Origin: Saccharum officinarum
Taxonomy: Eukaryota; Streptophyta; Magnoliopsida; Poales; Poaceae
Direction of reading: 5' to 3'
NCBI GenBank assembly: GCA_020631735.1
Contig: CM036162.1
Span: forward strand, 94,288,401 to 94,352,400
DNA: 64,000 nt
Below, one piece after another: positions 45,624 through 57,346 of this stretch. Numbering within the stretch: position 1 is the stretch's first letter; each line of letters starts with the position of its first letter. Below the pieces are notes generated by a model that was not told where the DNA came from, did not search any database, and was given only the letters and a program-made list of their open reading frames with translations. Both the position numbers and the translations under genes were made by a program.

Positions 45624-46034
45624 TGTTACAACTATTGGATCGTCTAGGCGTAGATCAGTGGACGATGTACTTCTCTATTTTAGGATAAACACATGGATAG
45701 ATGTCCAACAGAGAGATCCGGAGAGGGAGAGAGGGAAGAAGAGGAGACGGACCATCAGGCTTGGCGGAGCTGCTGGCGTCGGTGAAGAAGAGGCGATGGT
45801 GGCGCGGAGGTGGACTTCCCATCGCTTACAGGCACCCCTCTCGATCCGACTAGGGAGGTAGGTGGGGAGCGACAGTGAACCTCGCGTAGTGTGCCCCTGG
45901 CCCCCACCTTCTATATATATATAGCCTGCGCGACGGGGGCCCACCAGCCTTGTGTGGCTGAGCACCCCGATCAGGGCGTGGTCAAAGGGTCTGAGTTTGC
46001 CGTTGGGCCAATTCGGTTGAGATCTATTCTAACA
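45624..46034 (-). repeat. 3' LTR of the Copia element (left on the map)
   Basis: 411 bp. On the minus strand it starts TGTTAGAATAGATCTC and ends CAATAGTTGTAACA. A TATATATATA stretch at 45913-45923 fits its promoter zone. Confidence 0.93.
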
Positions 46035-46229
46035 TTCTCCCCCTTGATCTCAACTTATCATTTAACTTTAAACTTTAACTTTAATTGCTTTCACTTTTAT
46101 TTGTTCCATCATAAATCAGTGTATAGAGCATGCCTCATCATCACGGTCAGTCGCCGATAGATTTAACAGCTACAATACACATCTATGATTTGAAACAGAT
46201 TCTTTAACTTTGGGTTCTTTATTGTCCAG

Positions 46230-47170
46230 AAATCATAGACTATACCATAAACCCATGTCGACTGTGTGTTCTCTGAACACACTGGGTGGTACGCCTTTCG
46301 TAAGCGGATCCACAAACACTTTCTTGTTACTTATATGTTCAATACCTTTTAGTATGATTCCGGACTTTCTTCTTTACAACGTATAACTTTAATGTTAATG
46401 TGTTTGGTAGCACACTTGACCCGTTGTCTTAGGAGCAAACTACTAAATGGTTATTGTTGTTGACAACTATTATCAATTCCGGGTACAAGTTCCTTAATCA
46501 TTTTGCCTATCCCGCAGCCTTATATCATGCTATACTATAACCTTGCATCACTGACGATGCTAAAACTATTTCTTTGGAGCTTTTCCACAATAAAACTCCA
46601 ACTGCGAGTGTTAGCTACTATGTGGGTTTCACTAAACATCTCACCAAAATTCAACATTTGTACCCACAACTACTTGAGAGTACTTATACTTTCTTTCTTA
46701 GCATGAGGCCGACATTCTTAACTCCATTCCAGTGATCTATATCTGGACTGGACTTTTGCCAAAACAACCTGGATACGTGAACTGTGTCAGGGTAAGGTCT
46801 TATCTTTGTACTCATTAAGCTTCCAACAGCTAAAGTATATAGGACGTCCATCTATAACAATCTCATATTGCCTTTTGGAACACTAAAGTTCCCAAAACTA
46901 TTACCCTTGACTATGGGAACATGCGTAGGTTTACCCGCATAGGTACTTTATTTCTTTAGAAACTTTTCTTAGCATGCCTATGCGATAGTCCTAATACCCA
47001 TTTTCTTCTATCTTAGTGAATTTCAATTCTTATAACGAGAGACATTTCACCGAGAACTTTCTTATTGAACCTTGAGGACAAGAACTTCTTCTCATGCAGT
47101 AGATTGACATCACTACTAACAGGTAAGATGTCATCCACATATATAGGATTAGGAAATGAATTTCCCATTC
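46230..47170 (-). pseudogene. Copia RT / RNase H remnant
   Basis: On the minus strand 47144-46990 reads PIYVDDILPVSSDVNLLHEK then LGEMSLVIRIEIH, stop, DRRKWVLGLSHRHAK, which is the Copia RT stretch around the YVDD active site, with stops inside. Nearer 46240-46340 the minus strand shows VDPLTKG-like and PSVFREHT-like pieces, the end of a Copia RNase H region. Stops and frame changes are frequent, so this part encodes no protein. Confidence 0.75.
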
Positions 47171-48524
47171 TATAACTTTATATAAATGCAATTGTCCTCT
47201 CATTCTCTTTAACCCAAAATTTCTAATTGACTCTTCAACTTTAAATGCCATTGTCTAGAGATTTGCTCTAGTCCATAAGAGATTTCTACAGGTGGCATCC
47301 CGTACGTTCTTTTCTTTCCATGACAAAACCTCTAGGCTGTGCCATGTAATCATTTTCATACAAATCCCATTGGGAAATGCTGTCTTTACTTTCATGTGAT
47401 GTAACTCAGATCATGATGCGACACTAGCACTCATTGTAATCTATTCATTCGCTTCGCGCAAAATCTTTTAATTCAAGTTGCGCTCCACATCTTTACATAT
47501 TCCCTTTGGAGTCACATTTTGTCTTGTAGACCCATTACAGCCTACTGTTTTGGCTCCTTAGAAATTTATTTTAGATCCCAAAATATTATTGGTATTATCG
47601 ATTCAATTTCATCTTTCTTTGCTTCTTGCCACTTGGACGAGTGAACGCTTCTCATGGCTTCTTCAAATTAGGTGGGATTTCCCACCATTTGAATTTCACT
47701 AACATAGACTTTATAGTCATCAGAAATATCTAATTTTCTTATTCTTTGAGACTGGGACCTTAGTTACTAGCATTTCTTGACCTTTATTACCAAAAGACAA
47801 TTGATTCTATAAGGTCCTGTGTAATGAGATCCTTGTTTATATTATTCATTCTCCTTGCGGAGTTAGGTACTTTTGTAACATGCTCCCCCAGATTGTCCTA
47901 TCTTTAAACTTTCTCATTTTGAGTTTAATCTGCTAAAACTCATATGGCGCGTTTAGCACCGCCTTAATAACTCTGAACACGTCCAGTATGAATACTAGCC
48001 GACTATTCTATCTTCTCTATTGGAACTATAAAATGTCCATGAATTTAGCTATTTCTTTACTTTAGGGGTATCATTATTATGATCGTCTTACTCCCCCGAC
48101 GATCACATTCATCTTTTATAGATCACTCTTGCCTTCAATGCATAGTGTGCATCGCATTATCTGAATTATGGGGAAATATCTTCCTTAATTGTCTTTCTTA
48201 ATTGATCTCACATTTCTCCCCCTCGAAATATAGTACGAACTTTTCTACCACAATTTCGAAAACTATTCAGAACTCTTGTGAATGAGGAAACTTTGATTAC
48301 TTACTCCATTCACATGATTACATCTTGCAAATGAAATTATTTCTTAATTCGTTGGGAGTACTTTTTTCTCATTTCACATTAAGAACTCAACAGAGTCTTT
48401 TATCATTAATACTTTCGTAAGTCACGCTTGCATGTCATTTTTATCTTGAGCTTCGTCTGTAACTTTATGTTCTTTTTAAACTCATTGAGTGCTTAATTAC
48501 TATGACACAATAGAAGAGCACTGT

Positions 48525-49830
48525 CAAGCACATGAGTCATCTCAACTTTCTCCCGCCATGCAGGATGAGTACTATGCTAAACTTCTCCCATCATGTAGGA
48601 TTGATTAACATAAGTACTATGCCAACTTTACCCCGCTATGCGGGTATTTTCTCAAACTTTTCCCGTCATGCGGGTACCATCACAAACTTTTCCCTGCCAT
48701 GCGAGATAATTTCCTTGAAGGGACATAAATGCCAGGATTGACTTATATTCAATCATCAAATTTAGGAATAAATTTGAATACTCTTTAACACACATGTTTA
48801 ATCCAACGTTGGACAAATTAAACATATATGTCACTTATTACATTTCATATAAGGATGATTAAGTCTAAAATTATATTACTTATTACATCTTTTATCATGA
48901 TGATAAAAACTAAAAAACTAAATTCTTCTTCATAAGAAGTACATAAAGGGCATCTTTTAAAATAAACTCTTAATGTTTTATTTCTTAGATCAATATCCTA
49001 GAATTCTTTTCTTTTGAAGCCATTTTTTAAAGAGACCGCAGTCCCTTACACAATGGTCTTCTTTCTACAAAAAAATTACACTTTTCATCTTCTAAGTCAC
49101 AAGTACCCAGCTCATTTCCTTTTCACCCTTCAAGAATAAAGGCATGAAGTTCTTTGTCTGAAAACATTAATCAATAATTAACAATAATGTTTATTAAACT
49201 TTTAAAACTTTATGTTCTATTCTATATCACCGTTGGACAGAAATAGAATAAAACAACCTTCTTCTATATTAATTCCACATCACCGTTGGGCAGAAATAGA
49301 ATTAACATATGAAAACTCAATTATCTTGTAACTCTCTTCAAAATTAAATCCTCCCGTTGGTTCGAATTTAGTTTTGAAGATCATCATCATCATTGCAGCG
49401 GAAATATGAAAATTCATTACATTTCGCTCACTCTGGAGCATCTCTTGTTTCTTATCCATTCTCTGAAAATTGATCACTTTGATGCAAAATTTATCAGAGA
49501 TTTAAACTTTAAACATAAAATTCATAGAATTATAATATTGTTATCATCAACGTTGGTCAGAAAATAACAATATCATAATTAACTTTAAACTTAAACTCAT
49601 AAATAAATTTATAATATTGTTATCATCAACGTTGGTCAGAAAATAATAATATTATAATTTATCTTAACTATAAACCGACTATTCCTCCAATTATTTTTTT
49701 TATTGGTTCTAATTTTAACTGGAGGATAAACTTTTCATCGTTTACTGAATAAATATAACTGCTCTTCAAATTAAATCCTCCCGTTGGTTCGGATTTAATG
49801 AGAAGACAATAATCTTTAACTTTGCAGCGG
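48525..49830. repeat. AT-rich interior of the Copia element with minisatellite-like repeats
   Basis: At 48540-48720 a theme like AACTTTTCCCGTCATGCGGGTA recurs about five times in diverged form. At 49535-49660 a block TATAATATTGTTATCATCAACGTTGGTCAG.AAATAA is duplicated. AAATCCTCCCGTTGGTTCG recurs at 49347 and 49780. No coding region seen. Confidence 0.7.
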
Positions 49831-49989
49831 AAACATTTAATATTCTTGAAAAAACATAATCCTTGATCAGAAGCATTTCTATTTTACTCATCTATTCTCT
49901 AAACAAATTATCACGTTAGATCTAATTTGAGTAGAGATAAAACATTTAAACTTGACTTTATTCATTCAAAATAGCTTCTGAAAAACAAT

Positions 49990-50990
49990 AAAACTTGAAA
50001 CAGTTCTTTGCCACTCATTTGGCCTGGCCCAGCAATAATTCAGCGGCCTGCCCGCACTGCGGCCCACGGCCATTGCACACTCGCGGCCCATTTTTCTCGT
50101 GTAGCCCAGCCGAAACGGCGCGGTCCATCTGCGAAAGGAGGCCCAAACAGGGCCTGCGCGCCTACGCAGCCGTGCCTCCCCCGCGCCCAGGCCGCAACCT
50201 GGGCCTGGGCCGGGATTTCCCCATCCCGCCTGGGCCATAACTCGGCCCAGTTATCCCTGGCCGTAGATCTCGATCCAACGGCTGAGCAGGAATTTCGCTG
50301 TGACAAAACCGACCAGTTGTTGACCGGCTCCCAAACCCTAGCCTCATTTCCTTCTTTCCTTTTTGTCTGAGCGCCGCAAGCCGAGAGAAGGAGAGGCAGC
50401 GGCGGCCGCACGTGCTCGCCGGCGCTGGAGACGAAAAGAAGCACCGGAGAGTGAGTCCAGCCCCCTTTCCTCCCTTTCTTCCTCGCTCCTCCTCCCTTCT
50501 GTTCTATCCCGGCATGAGCGAGTGAGGTCCGCCAGTGGCGCATGGCCGCGTTGGCCGGCGGCGGCTGCAAGAGCCTGGCTCCGTCCGAGAGAAACCCGGT
50601 CGGTGCCCCTTTCTCTCCTTTTCCTTGTCTCTTCCCCATCCCCTTTCTCTCTCAGCACACAGCCGAGCAATGATGCCAAGCAGCGGCAGCTGGAGGAAGA
50701 GCTGGTGGCGGCACCGCTGCGGGGCCCCTCGCTGGCGAGCGTGCTCACCCGAGGCTGAGCGCGCCGCCGTCGAGCGGCCTTGCGATGTTGCCCTTTACCC
50801 CGAGATCGAGACGGGCGGTCCGCGCGATGGCGTGACCTCCACGGCCGGTGGCCCGGGTCTCTGCCCGTACGACGGCGGCTGTACATCGCGCACATCGGCG
50901 GTGGTGATGGCGGCGGGGAAACTCAAGGTAGGCCCCTTGTGCTCGCCGTCCTTTTCTTCTTTTACCCCTTGGGTTAGGGTTAGGGTTACA
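49990..50990 (+). other. Host-like promoter and first-exon segment inside the Copia element
   Basis: In sharp contrast to the AT-rich sequence to its left, this 1-kb block is GC-rich. It has many GGCCCA/TGGGCC (site II) motifs at 50024-50250, then GTAGATCTCGATCCAACGG, AAACCCTAGCC (telo-box), an ATG-led stretch at 50541, and an exon-like end AACTCAAG|GTAGGCCC near 50925-50934. That order (site II motifs, telo-box, leader, GT donor) is common for plant housekeeping genes, and it is antisense to the retrotransposon. I infer a captured host gene 5' end; the gene was not identified. It could instead be a family-specific leader of the element. Confidence 0.4.
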
Positions 50991-51076
50991 ATAGGTCCCG
51001 ATCCGATTTCGAATCAGTCACTGTTTTCTTTGATTTCTTTCCCGATCTACTCTCTAGATTAGGCTCTTGATACCAT

Positions 51077-51488
51077 TGTTACAACTATTGGATCGTCTAG
51101 ACGTAGATCAGTGGGCGATGTACTTCTCTATTTTAGAATAAACACATGGATAGATGTCCAGCAGAGAGATCCGGAGAGGGAGAGGGAAGAAGAGAGGAGA
51201 CGGACCATCGGGCTTGGCGGAGCTGCTGGCGTCGGTGAAGAAGAGGCGATGGTGGCGCGGAGGTGGACTTCCCGTCGCTTACAGGCATCCCTCTCAATCG
51301 GACTAGGGAGGTAGGTGGGGAGCGGCAGTGAACCTCGCGTAGTGTGCCCCTGGCCCCCACCTTCTATATATATATAGCCTGCGCGATGGGGGCCCACCAG
51401 CCTTGTGTGGCTGAGCACCCCCGATCAGGACGTGGTCAAAGGGTCCGAGTTGGCCGTTGGGCCAATTCGGTTGAGATCTATTCTAACA
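51077..51488 (-). repeat. 5' LTR of the Copia element (right on the map)
   Basis: 412 bp, matching the left LTR along its full length with about 14 substitutions and two small indels. A TATATATATA stretch is at 51366-51376. Confidence 0.93.
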
Positions 51489-51493
51489 CTAAC

Positions 51494-52870
51494 CTCTTCC
51501 GTATCCCTGTCGCTGTTCATTTGTTGGTAAGCAAAAACACATCCATAAAAGACTGTTAAGCAGGGCCAACGCCATACAGATCATGATTGTCGACATTGAA
51601 TTAGCAGATCAAGCTAGATCCCATCGCCATTACCATTGATTTGGACATACATGTCGTTGTTCAGTGTGTGAGTGTCACAGCTCATTCACTCGTTTCCCAC
51701 TACTAGGCGTCGGCAGAACACGATAAGATCTTCAGTTCGGTATCGATGTTTCGTCGGAGGAACAATCTTTCCCGTAGTTCTCATGCCTGATGTGTACACC
51801 TTGCACCAGTGCATGGTCTGTACGTAATGGAGAAAAAAGTGAAGCAAGCTGTGTGTGTTGCAAGCAATGCTTCTGGAGTTCTTGTGGTAGGTGACCATGA
51901 GAACATCATCCAGCAGCACGGCAGCAGGGGTCCAATTCCAAAGCATCATTTTCTGTCCAGGAAGTGTGAAGCCTGCAACCCTTTGGATGAGAGCACACAG
52001 ACTGATGGGTGAATAGTCCCTTTTTTTCCTTGTGGAAACCGCCCAGGTTTCAACGTGTGTGAACTTGTGGGATCCAACTCTTCGAAATACAATAGGTCCC
52101 TCTCAAAAGAAGAAAAGAAATACGATCTGCTTTGGACATGAGTTTTGTGTCGGAGGGTTTGCTTGCCGTCGACAATTGTATTACTTCTAGCCTACGGGTT
52201 TCAGATCGTAGAAGAAACCATGTGACATCTTAACAGAAAGCTCTGTCTGCCGTACCAAAGCTACTAGTGACTCAGTCGGACTTGGAGTGCACAGTTTGCT
52301 CACATCCAGCGCCCACTGCAATGTGCTGTAAGTAGGGCCTGGCTGTAAGGCATTTGTACAGTTGGTGTAGGACGGTGTCTGAAAGGGACACATAATAAAA
52401 CTAAGCGACGAACTGCATCGATTAAGCGTCAACTATGACCTGTTCAAGGGCATGGCAATGGCTGGCAACAAGCATACTGACGCATGGGTGGAGTGGAGGA
52501 GAACAAGGAACAAGAAAACAACCAGGCAGGTCATCTCTCAAGATAGAACCGGTCGCGTTGTAGATATCTTGAGAAGAGAGCAACGGCGTAGCTTCTGCAG
52601 GGAGCCAAGGCGTTCACCAGTCGCATCTCGTTCTGATGAGCAGTTACCGTCGCCGATCGTCTTCGCCGGAAGGTAACAAAAGGTCTGGACTCTCATAAGC
52701 CTGTGGAAAGCAACGGCCTGCAATGCACGGATCTCTCTACGTGGGATTGACGGTAACACAAGCAAGATATCAGGAAGAATATCGTTGCCGAAAAGATATA
52801 AGCGGACAGCGACTCCAGTGATTGAAAAGGGGGTGAGTAGACTTCACAGTGTTTGATAGGGCAAAGGCAG
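51494..52870. other. Intergenic between the Copia element and RRP36
   Basis: No repeat borders or gene recognised. A minus-strand reading frame of 81 codons at 52187-52432 has Cys-containing sequence but no domain I recognise. Confidence 0.4.
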
Positions 52871-52877
52871 ACTACAA

Positions 52878-52945
52878 ACTGGGCCCGAAATACAGATCAC
52901 ATCTGGGCCGATCATACTTGGGCCCTAGAGGCAGTTCTTGGGCTT
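52878..52945 (+). promoter_or_regulatory. Site II (TGGGCC) cluster upstream of RRP36
   Basis: CTGGGCCCG (52879), CTGGGCCG (52903), TTGGGCCC (52919) and TTGGGCT (52938) lie 180-245 bases upstream of the start codon. TGGGCC/T elements are over-represented in promoters of plant ribosomal-protein and ribosome-biogenesis genes, which fits the gene's role. A telo-box-like GTAACCCTGCG is at 53057. Confidence 0.6.
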
Positions 52946-53121
52946 TTATTTAGCACGAGGCCACGAGCTAATAATCCGGGCCGAGCCTAAATCACGCTCA
53001 CCTCGTAATGGTTCTCTCTACACGAAGCGGCCCCAACCTGACGTCCGTTCCGTCGTAACCCTGCGCGCACACGACGCTCGAAGCAAAGCCTCGCCTCGCC
53101 GCCGCCACCGCCGCCGCCGCC

Positions 53122-56100
53122 ATGAGAGGCGACAACCGCCGCCGCACGGGAGCCTCCAGCTCGGCCTCCATCGCCTCGACGTCTACCAAGCGCGACCTTC
53201 AAGAAGAATCCGCCAGCGCCTCCGACGAATCGGGCGACGACGAGGTGAGCTGGGGGGCTCTACTCTTCTCCCGACCTCCTCGCACGAACCACGGAGCGTT
53301 CACCAAAGTTCGCTGGTGCCCCAGGAGGTCCCCTCGTCGTCGGAGTCGGAGTCGGAGTCGGAAAGCGACGGCGAGGATGCGGAGCGGGAGCGGGAGTTGG
53401 AGCGCGCGCTCGCAGACGTGCCCTTCGGAGAGCTGCAGCGCGCGAGGGCCGACGGGTCGCTGGCGCGGGCCACCTCTGCGGCCAAAGCAGCCGCGGAGAA
53501 GAAGGCTCGCAGGGCTAGCAAGAAGAGGTTCGGCGGTGCCCAGCTGCTGTTGCCTTTTCATGGGTTCTGCTGTTCCCTGTGGCTGTTGTTCTTGATGGGT
53601 CCGCGTGTTTTTTCGACAGGCCGATGGAGATAAGCACGAAAGTGAGGCCACCAAAATTGAGGGAGGTGATACAGGTTCCTAAGAAGGTTAGTTTGATTTG
53701 TCATGTTGAGACTGTATTTTTATTTGATTATTATTAGGCTGTCTGCAGTGCTATGTTCTGCACTTCTGCTATTTTTATTTGATTATTATTGGGCAACTCG
53801 TTGAATCCCTGTCATCCATCAAACTTATGCACGGATAACAGTGTGTTTTCAGTCACCTGTCTGGTTGGGCATGCCTTGCTGCTGCAGCTTGGATATTCCT
53901 GAATGTTGTTACATTACATGTAAAATCCAGTTTGCTTTATCTTATTTATACTGTAATTTCATTTAGTTATCTAGGATTGAGAAATGCATCTTAATGTTGA
54001 ATTCGTATATAAAAGGTATCTGTTGTAATTGATATTCGTATTTATCATGAAACAGTGCAGTTTATACATTGAATTGAATTCCTCGACTTCCACTTAGGGC
54101 CCGTTTGTATATTTATCGTTAGGCATACAAGAGACATACTTATATGTTGCATTTCTATTGTACGGAAGTGAGTTGAAGAGTGTGCTATAAGTTGGAGAGT
54201 AGAATTATAGCATAGTGATCTTTAGAATCCATTTCCATCTCCCACCCTATGAATTTGAGATAGACTTATTTGTGAGCTTAGGAAAGTTATGGAATGTCAA
54301 ATTCCAAGCCAAATAGCCTAATCCATTAAGTAGATTTCAATTCCTCCAAAATGAAGGGATCCAAATGGCTCCTTAGTGTTCTTATCTTCATCTTAATTTC
54401 TTTCATGCAAATGACTGTCTTGAGAGGTTGTATTGTCCATGTTGTCTTCTAAATTCGTATCAATTTCTGAGATCGCTCTTTCCCATAGGTTGGAAGAGAT
54501 CCAAGATTTGAGCCTGTGTATGGATCTGTTGACAAAGAAGGGTAAGAGTTGGATACACGTTGCATATGTAATTGTTCTTTTCTTTGGTGTCCTCACACAT
54601 TTAAATAAAGCATTTTTTTATATGTCAATTTCTGCTTTTATATTATATCTTGATATATCATTAGAGGTCCTCGATTGTGTTTTCAGTCTAATGCTCTAAG
54701 CAAGTATTTATTTGCTTCCTATTGAATGGGTGAATTCAGACCCCTGACCTATTTCACCCAGTTGATATTTTGATTCATTTTCCTTCCCAAAGCATGATCC
54801 TTGAGTGTTATTTGGTTGTTCACTCTGGTACTGGCTGCTAGCCTGATGAATTCTTGACATTTATCGATTTGGTTGGCATGCAGGTTCAGGAAAAGATACA
54901 ATTTCTTATTTGATGAAGACTTCCCTTCTGAAAAAAGATGTGTGTTCAGCGTTCATTTTAAAATGCATTGATTAGAAGATGTTTCTGTTTGACAAAAATA
55001 ATTCCATCCACATTTTCTTGTATATGCAGAGACTTCAAAAAATGATTAAGAAATCTAAGGACCCAAATGCCATTGAAGAAATGAAGAGTCGTGTCACGTG
55101 GATTGTATGTAGTACTTCTTAACATGTTTGTTGCCATGAAATGTTCTGTTATAAAAAGAATCCATATCGATGCTTATTTTTTTATTATTAGTGAGTTCCT
55201 GAATTCAACGTAATACTGACCATTTACTGATAGCAAAATGGAAAAAGTCTACTTAACCTCATGAACTATCAGCTAGCGTCTAAACTACACCCTCAACTAT
55301 AAAATCGTCTGTTTTACACCCTGAACTTTTCAAAACCGTTCAAATTATACCCTGGAGCGGTTTTGGACGGCGGTTTTGCTACAATAACTATGGTTTTGCT
55401 ACGGTGACGGCGGTTTTGACTTTTTCTTTTTCTATTTATTTCCACTGAATCTTTGAAAAATCATAGTAAATCACAGAAAAATCATAAAATAGAAAATCTA
55501 ATTTTATTGGACTCCACATGAGTAGATCTACACAATGAACATATAATATAGTATGCTTTAGTACAAATTTTTTTTCTGTAGCTTTAAATTAGTTAGAAAA
55601 TCAAATTTTGTCTGTAATTAATTGAAATAATTCATAGCTACAACTTTTATGGTCCTGTTGTGGTTAAATTTTTATAGTGAACTAATTATTGTATGCTCGA
55701 ACTGTAGTAAAAATTTTATATTGATTGGATCATGTATAATTTAGTTATAGATTTATTTATATTTAACAAGCATAAACCTAAACATAAACCTAAATAAATC
55801 TATAAGTAAGTTATATATGATCCAATGAGTATGAAATTTTTACTATAGTTCAAGCATATAATAATAACCCCATCATAAAAAATTCACCACAATTGGACCA
55901 TAAAAGCTGTAGCTATGAATTATTCCAATTAATTACAGACAAAATCTGATTTTCTAACTAATTTAAAGCTACAAAAAAAATTGTACTAAAACATACTATA
56001 TTATATGTTCATCGTGTAGATCTACTCATGTGGAGTCCAATAAAATTAGATTTTCTATTTTATGATTTTTCTGTGATTTACTATGATTTTTCAAAGATTT

Positions 56101-57142
56101 AGCGGAAATAAATAGAAAAAGAAAAAGTCAAAACCGCTGTTACTGTAGCGAAATCATGGTTACCGTAGCGAACCCGCCGTTCAAAACCGCTCCGAGGTGT
56201 AATTTGAACGGTTTTGAAAAGTTTAGGGTGTAAAACAGACGGTTTTATAGTTAGGGGTGTAGGTTAGACACTAGCTAATAGTTCAGGGGGTCAAGTAGAC
56301 TTTTTCCATAGCAAAATTGATTAACCTTTTGGTCCACTGGATCTGTGATATTTGATTCAAAAGTATGTTCACTTCAGCAGTCAACCCTGTCTCTGAGAGT
56401 ACTATTCAGTAGGCAACGGCAATGTTAACCATACTGTATCACTAGAAAGAGTATCCATCATCAGTGAAACTATTGACTATCTATATTTATCCACTAAAAA
56501 AATATTGTGAATATAATCATTTGTTGTTGCATCACAAACTAGACAACTGTTATGCAAGTTTTGATCTGAATGGAGTCAGGATAAGGTGATTTTAGTTATT
56601 ACGCCTTGTCAGAAACAAGCTGCTACCATCTAGTAATGAAATCCAAGAATTTCACCTCTGACTATGAAATACAAGGCATCTACGATTTTATTGTTGTATT
56701 CTTATATGGAGTTGACAATGAAAAGATCTTTTTAGACTGGTTACTTCCATTTAAACTTGTCCTTGTTATGTTTTTGGGAGCAACATGATCTGTGGTGATT
56801 TGTTTAGTTGATTCCTGGAATGTACCTAACTACAGGATAAGCAGTTAAAGTCTCATCCTCAAAAGAACATTGAATCCGAAATCTTGCGTGAGCATATCAA
56901 GAAAGAGAGGGAAGCAGCAAAGTCCGGAAAACGGCCATACTATCTGAAGAAATGTCAGTTCCTCAATCCCAGTGCCTCCTTCCTTTCCTCACTGTCTCTC
57001 TATGTTCAAATCGAATGGTTATTGTCTGTTCCTCAATCTGATGGTTACTTCAATTTTTTTCTTAACCAGCTGAACTTCGCGAAAGGAAGCTGATGAACAA
57101 GTACAATGAGCTCAAGGTAAAGTTTACAAGGTTCACCTGGAG

Positions 57143-57176
<34 letters not shown>

Positions 57177-57346
57177 TTATTTTTTATTTTTTATTTTTTA
57201 TTTTGCCTCAGTCCTTAAGTTTTTCATGTTCATTACACTCACAGGAGGCAGGAAAGCTTGATGCCTTCATCGAGAGGCGGCGTAGGAAGAATGCTTCCAA
57301 AGATCATCGGTACATGCCATACCGACGGAATGGAGATGATGCATAA
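53122..57346 (+). CDS. RRP36: Ribosomal RNA processing protein 36 homologue (RRP36)
   Basis: RRP36 acts in the nucleolus in early cleavages of pre-rRNA on the path to 18S rRNA (small-subunit processome). Nine exons: 53122-53244, 53325-53527, 53620-53686, 54489-54541, 54884-54938, 55030-55104, 56836-56953, 57070-57116 and 57245-57346, giving 280 residues, close to the family's usual size. The N-terminal third is Ser/Glu-rich and acidic (SSSESESESESDGED). The conserved C-terminal core starts near residue 118 with PPKLREV, then GRDPRFEPVYGSVDKEGFRK, RYNFLFDEDFPSEK, LREHIKKEREAAKSGKRPYY and KYNELKEAGKLDAFIERRRR. All introns are GT-AG except intron 5, whose exon ends EKR with AAAAGA|TGTGTG and has no usable in-frame GT. 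Intron 6 holds a foldback transposon (55240-56307). The promoter has site II motifs. The start is the first Met in a GCCGCC-rich leader. Confidence 0.93.
53687..54488 (+). other. RRP36: Intron 3 of RRP36
   Basis: An 802-bp intron with GT donor and ATAG acceptor (CCCATAG). AT-rich; nothing but diverged repeat-like sequence near 54100-54380 was seen. Confidence 0.8.
55240..56307. mobile_element. Foldback Mutator-type MITE in intron 6 of RRP36
   Basis: Left end GGAAAAAGTCTACTTAACC, right end GGTCAAGTAGACTTTTTCC. The two halves (about 55240-55760 and 55790-56307) are long inverted copies. A perfect 10-bp direct repeat ATAGCAAAAT flanks it (55230-55239 and 56308-56317). The arms share the GAATCTTTGAAAAATCATAG... 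and TGGACTCCACATGAGTAG blocks with the element at 13864-15083, so the two are one family. It has no coding capacity and fills most of this 1.73-kb intron. Confidence 0.88.
57146..57215. repeat. (ATT)n microsatellite in RRP36 intron 8
   Basis: About eleven ATT/TTA units followed by TTTTATTTTTTATTTTTTA. It lies between exon 8 and the last exon. Confidence 0.9.

Larger units (their letters stand above)
45624..51488 (-). mobile_element. Complete-structure Copia LTR retrotransposon, coding region dead
   Basis: Both LTRs are present (45624-46034 and 51077-51488) and the element is flanked by a perfect 5-bp target duplication CTAAC (45619-45623 and 51489-51493). It reads on the minus strand: the primer-binding site (minus strand ATGGTATCAAGAGC, 51063-51076) is next to the right LTR and the polypurine tract (minus strand GATCAAGGGGGAGAA, about 46035-46050) is next to the left LTR. 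The 5.04-kb interior holds broken RT and RNase H sequence (46.2-47.2 kb), AT-rich minisatellite-like sequence (48.5-49.7 kb) and a GC-rich host-like segment (about 49990-50990). By eye the LTRs differ at roughly 14 positions plus two small indels, so the insertion is fairly recent. Non-autonomous. Confidence 0.93.

Noticed and set aside
50966..50988. GGGTTAGGGTTAGGGTT, telomere-like repeat
   Set aside because: Only three TTAGGG units; plant telomeres are TTTAGGG. It lies inside the Copia element and is most likely coincidence.
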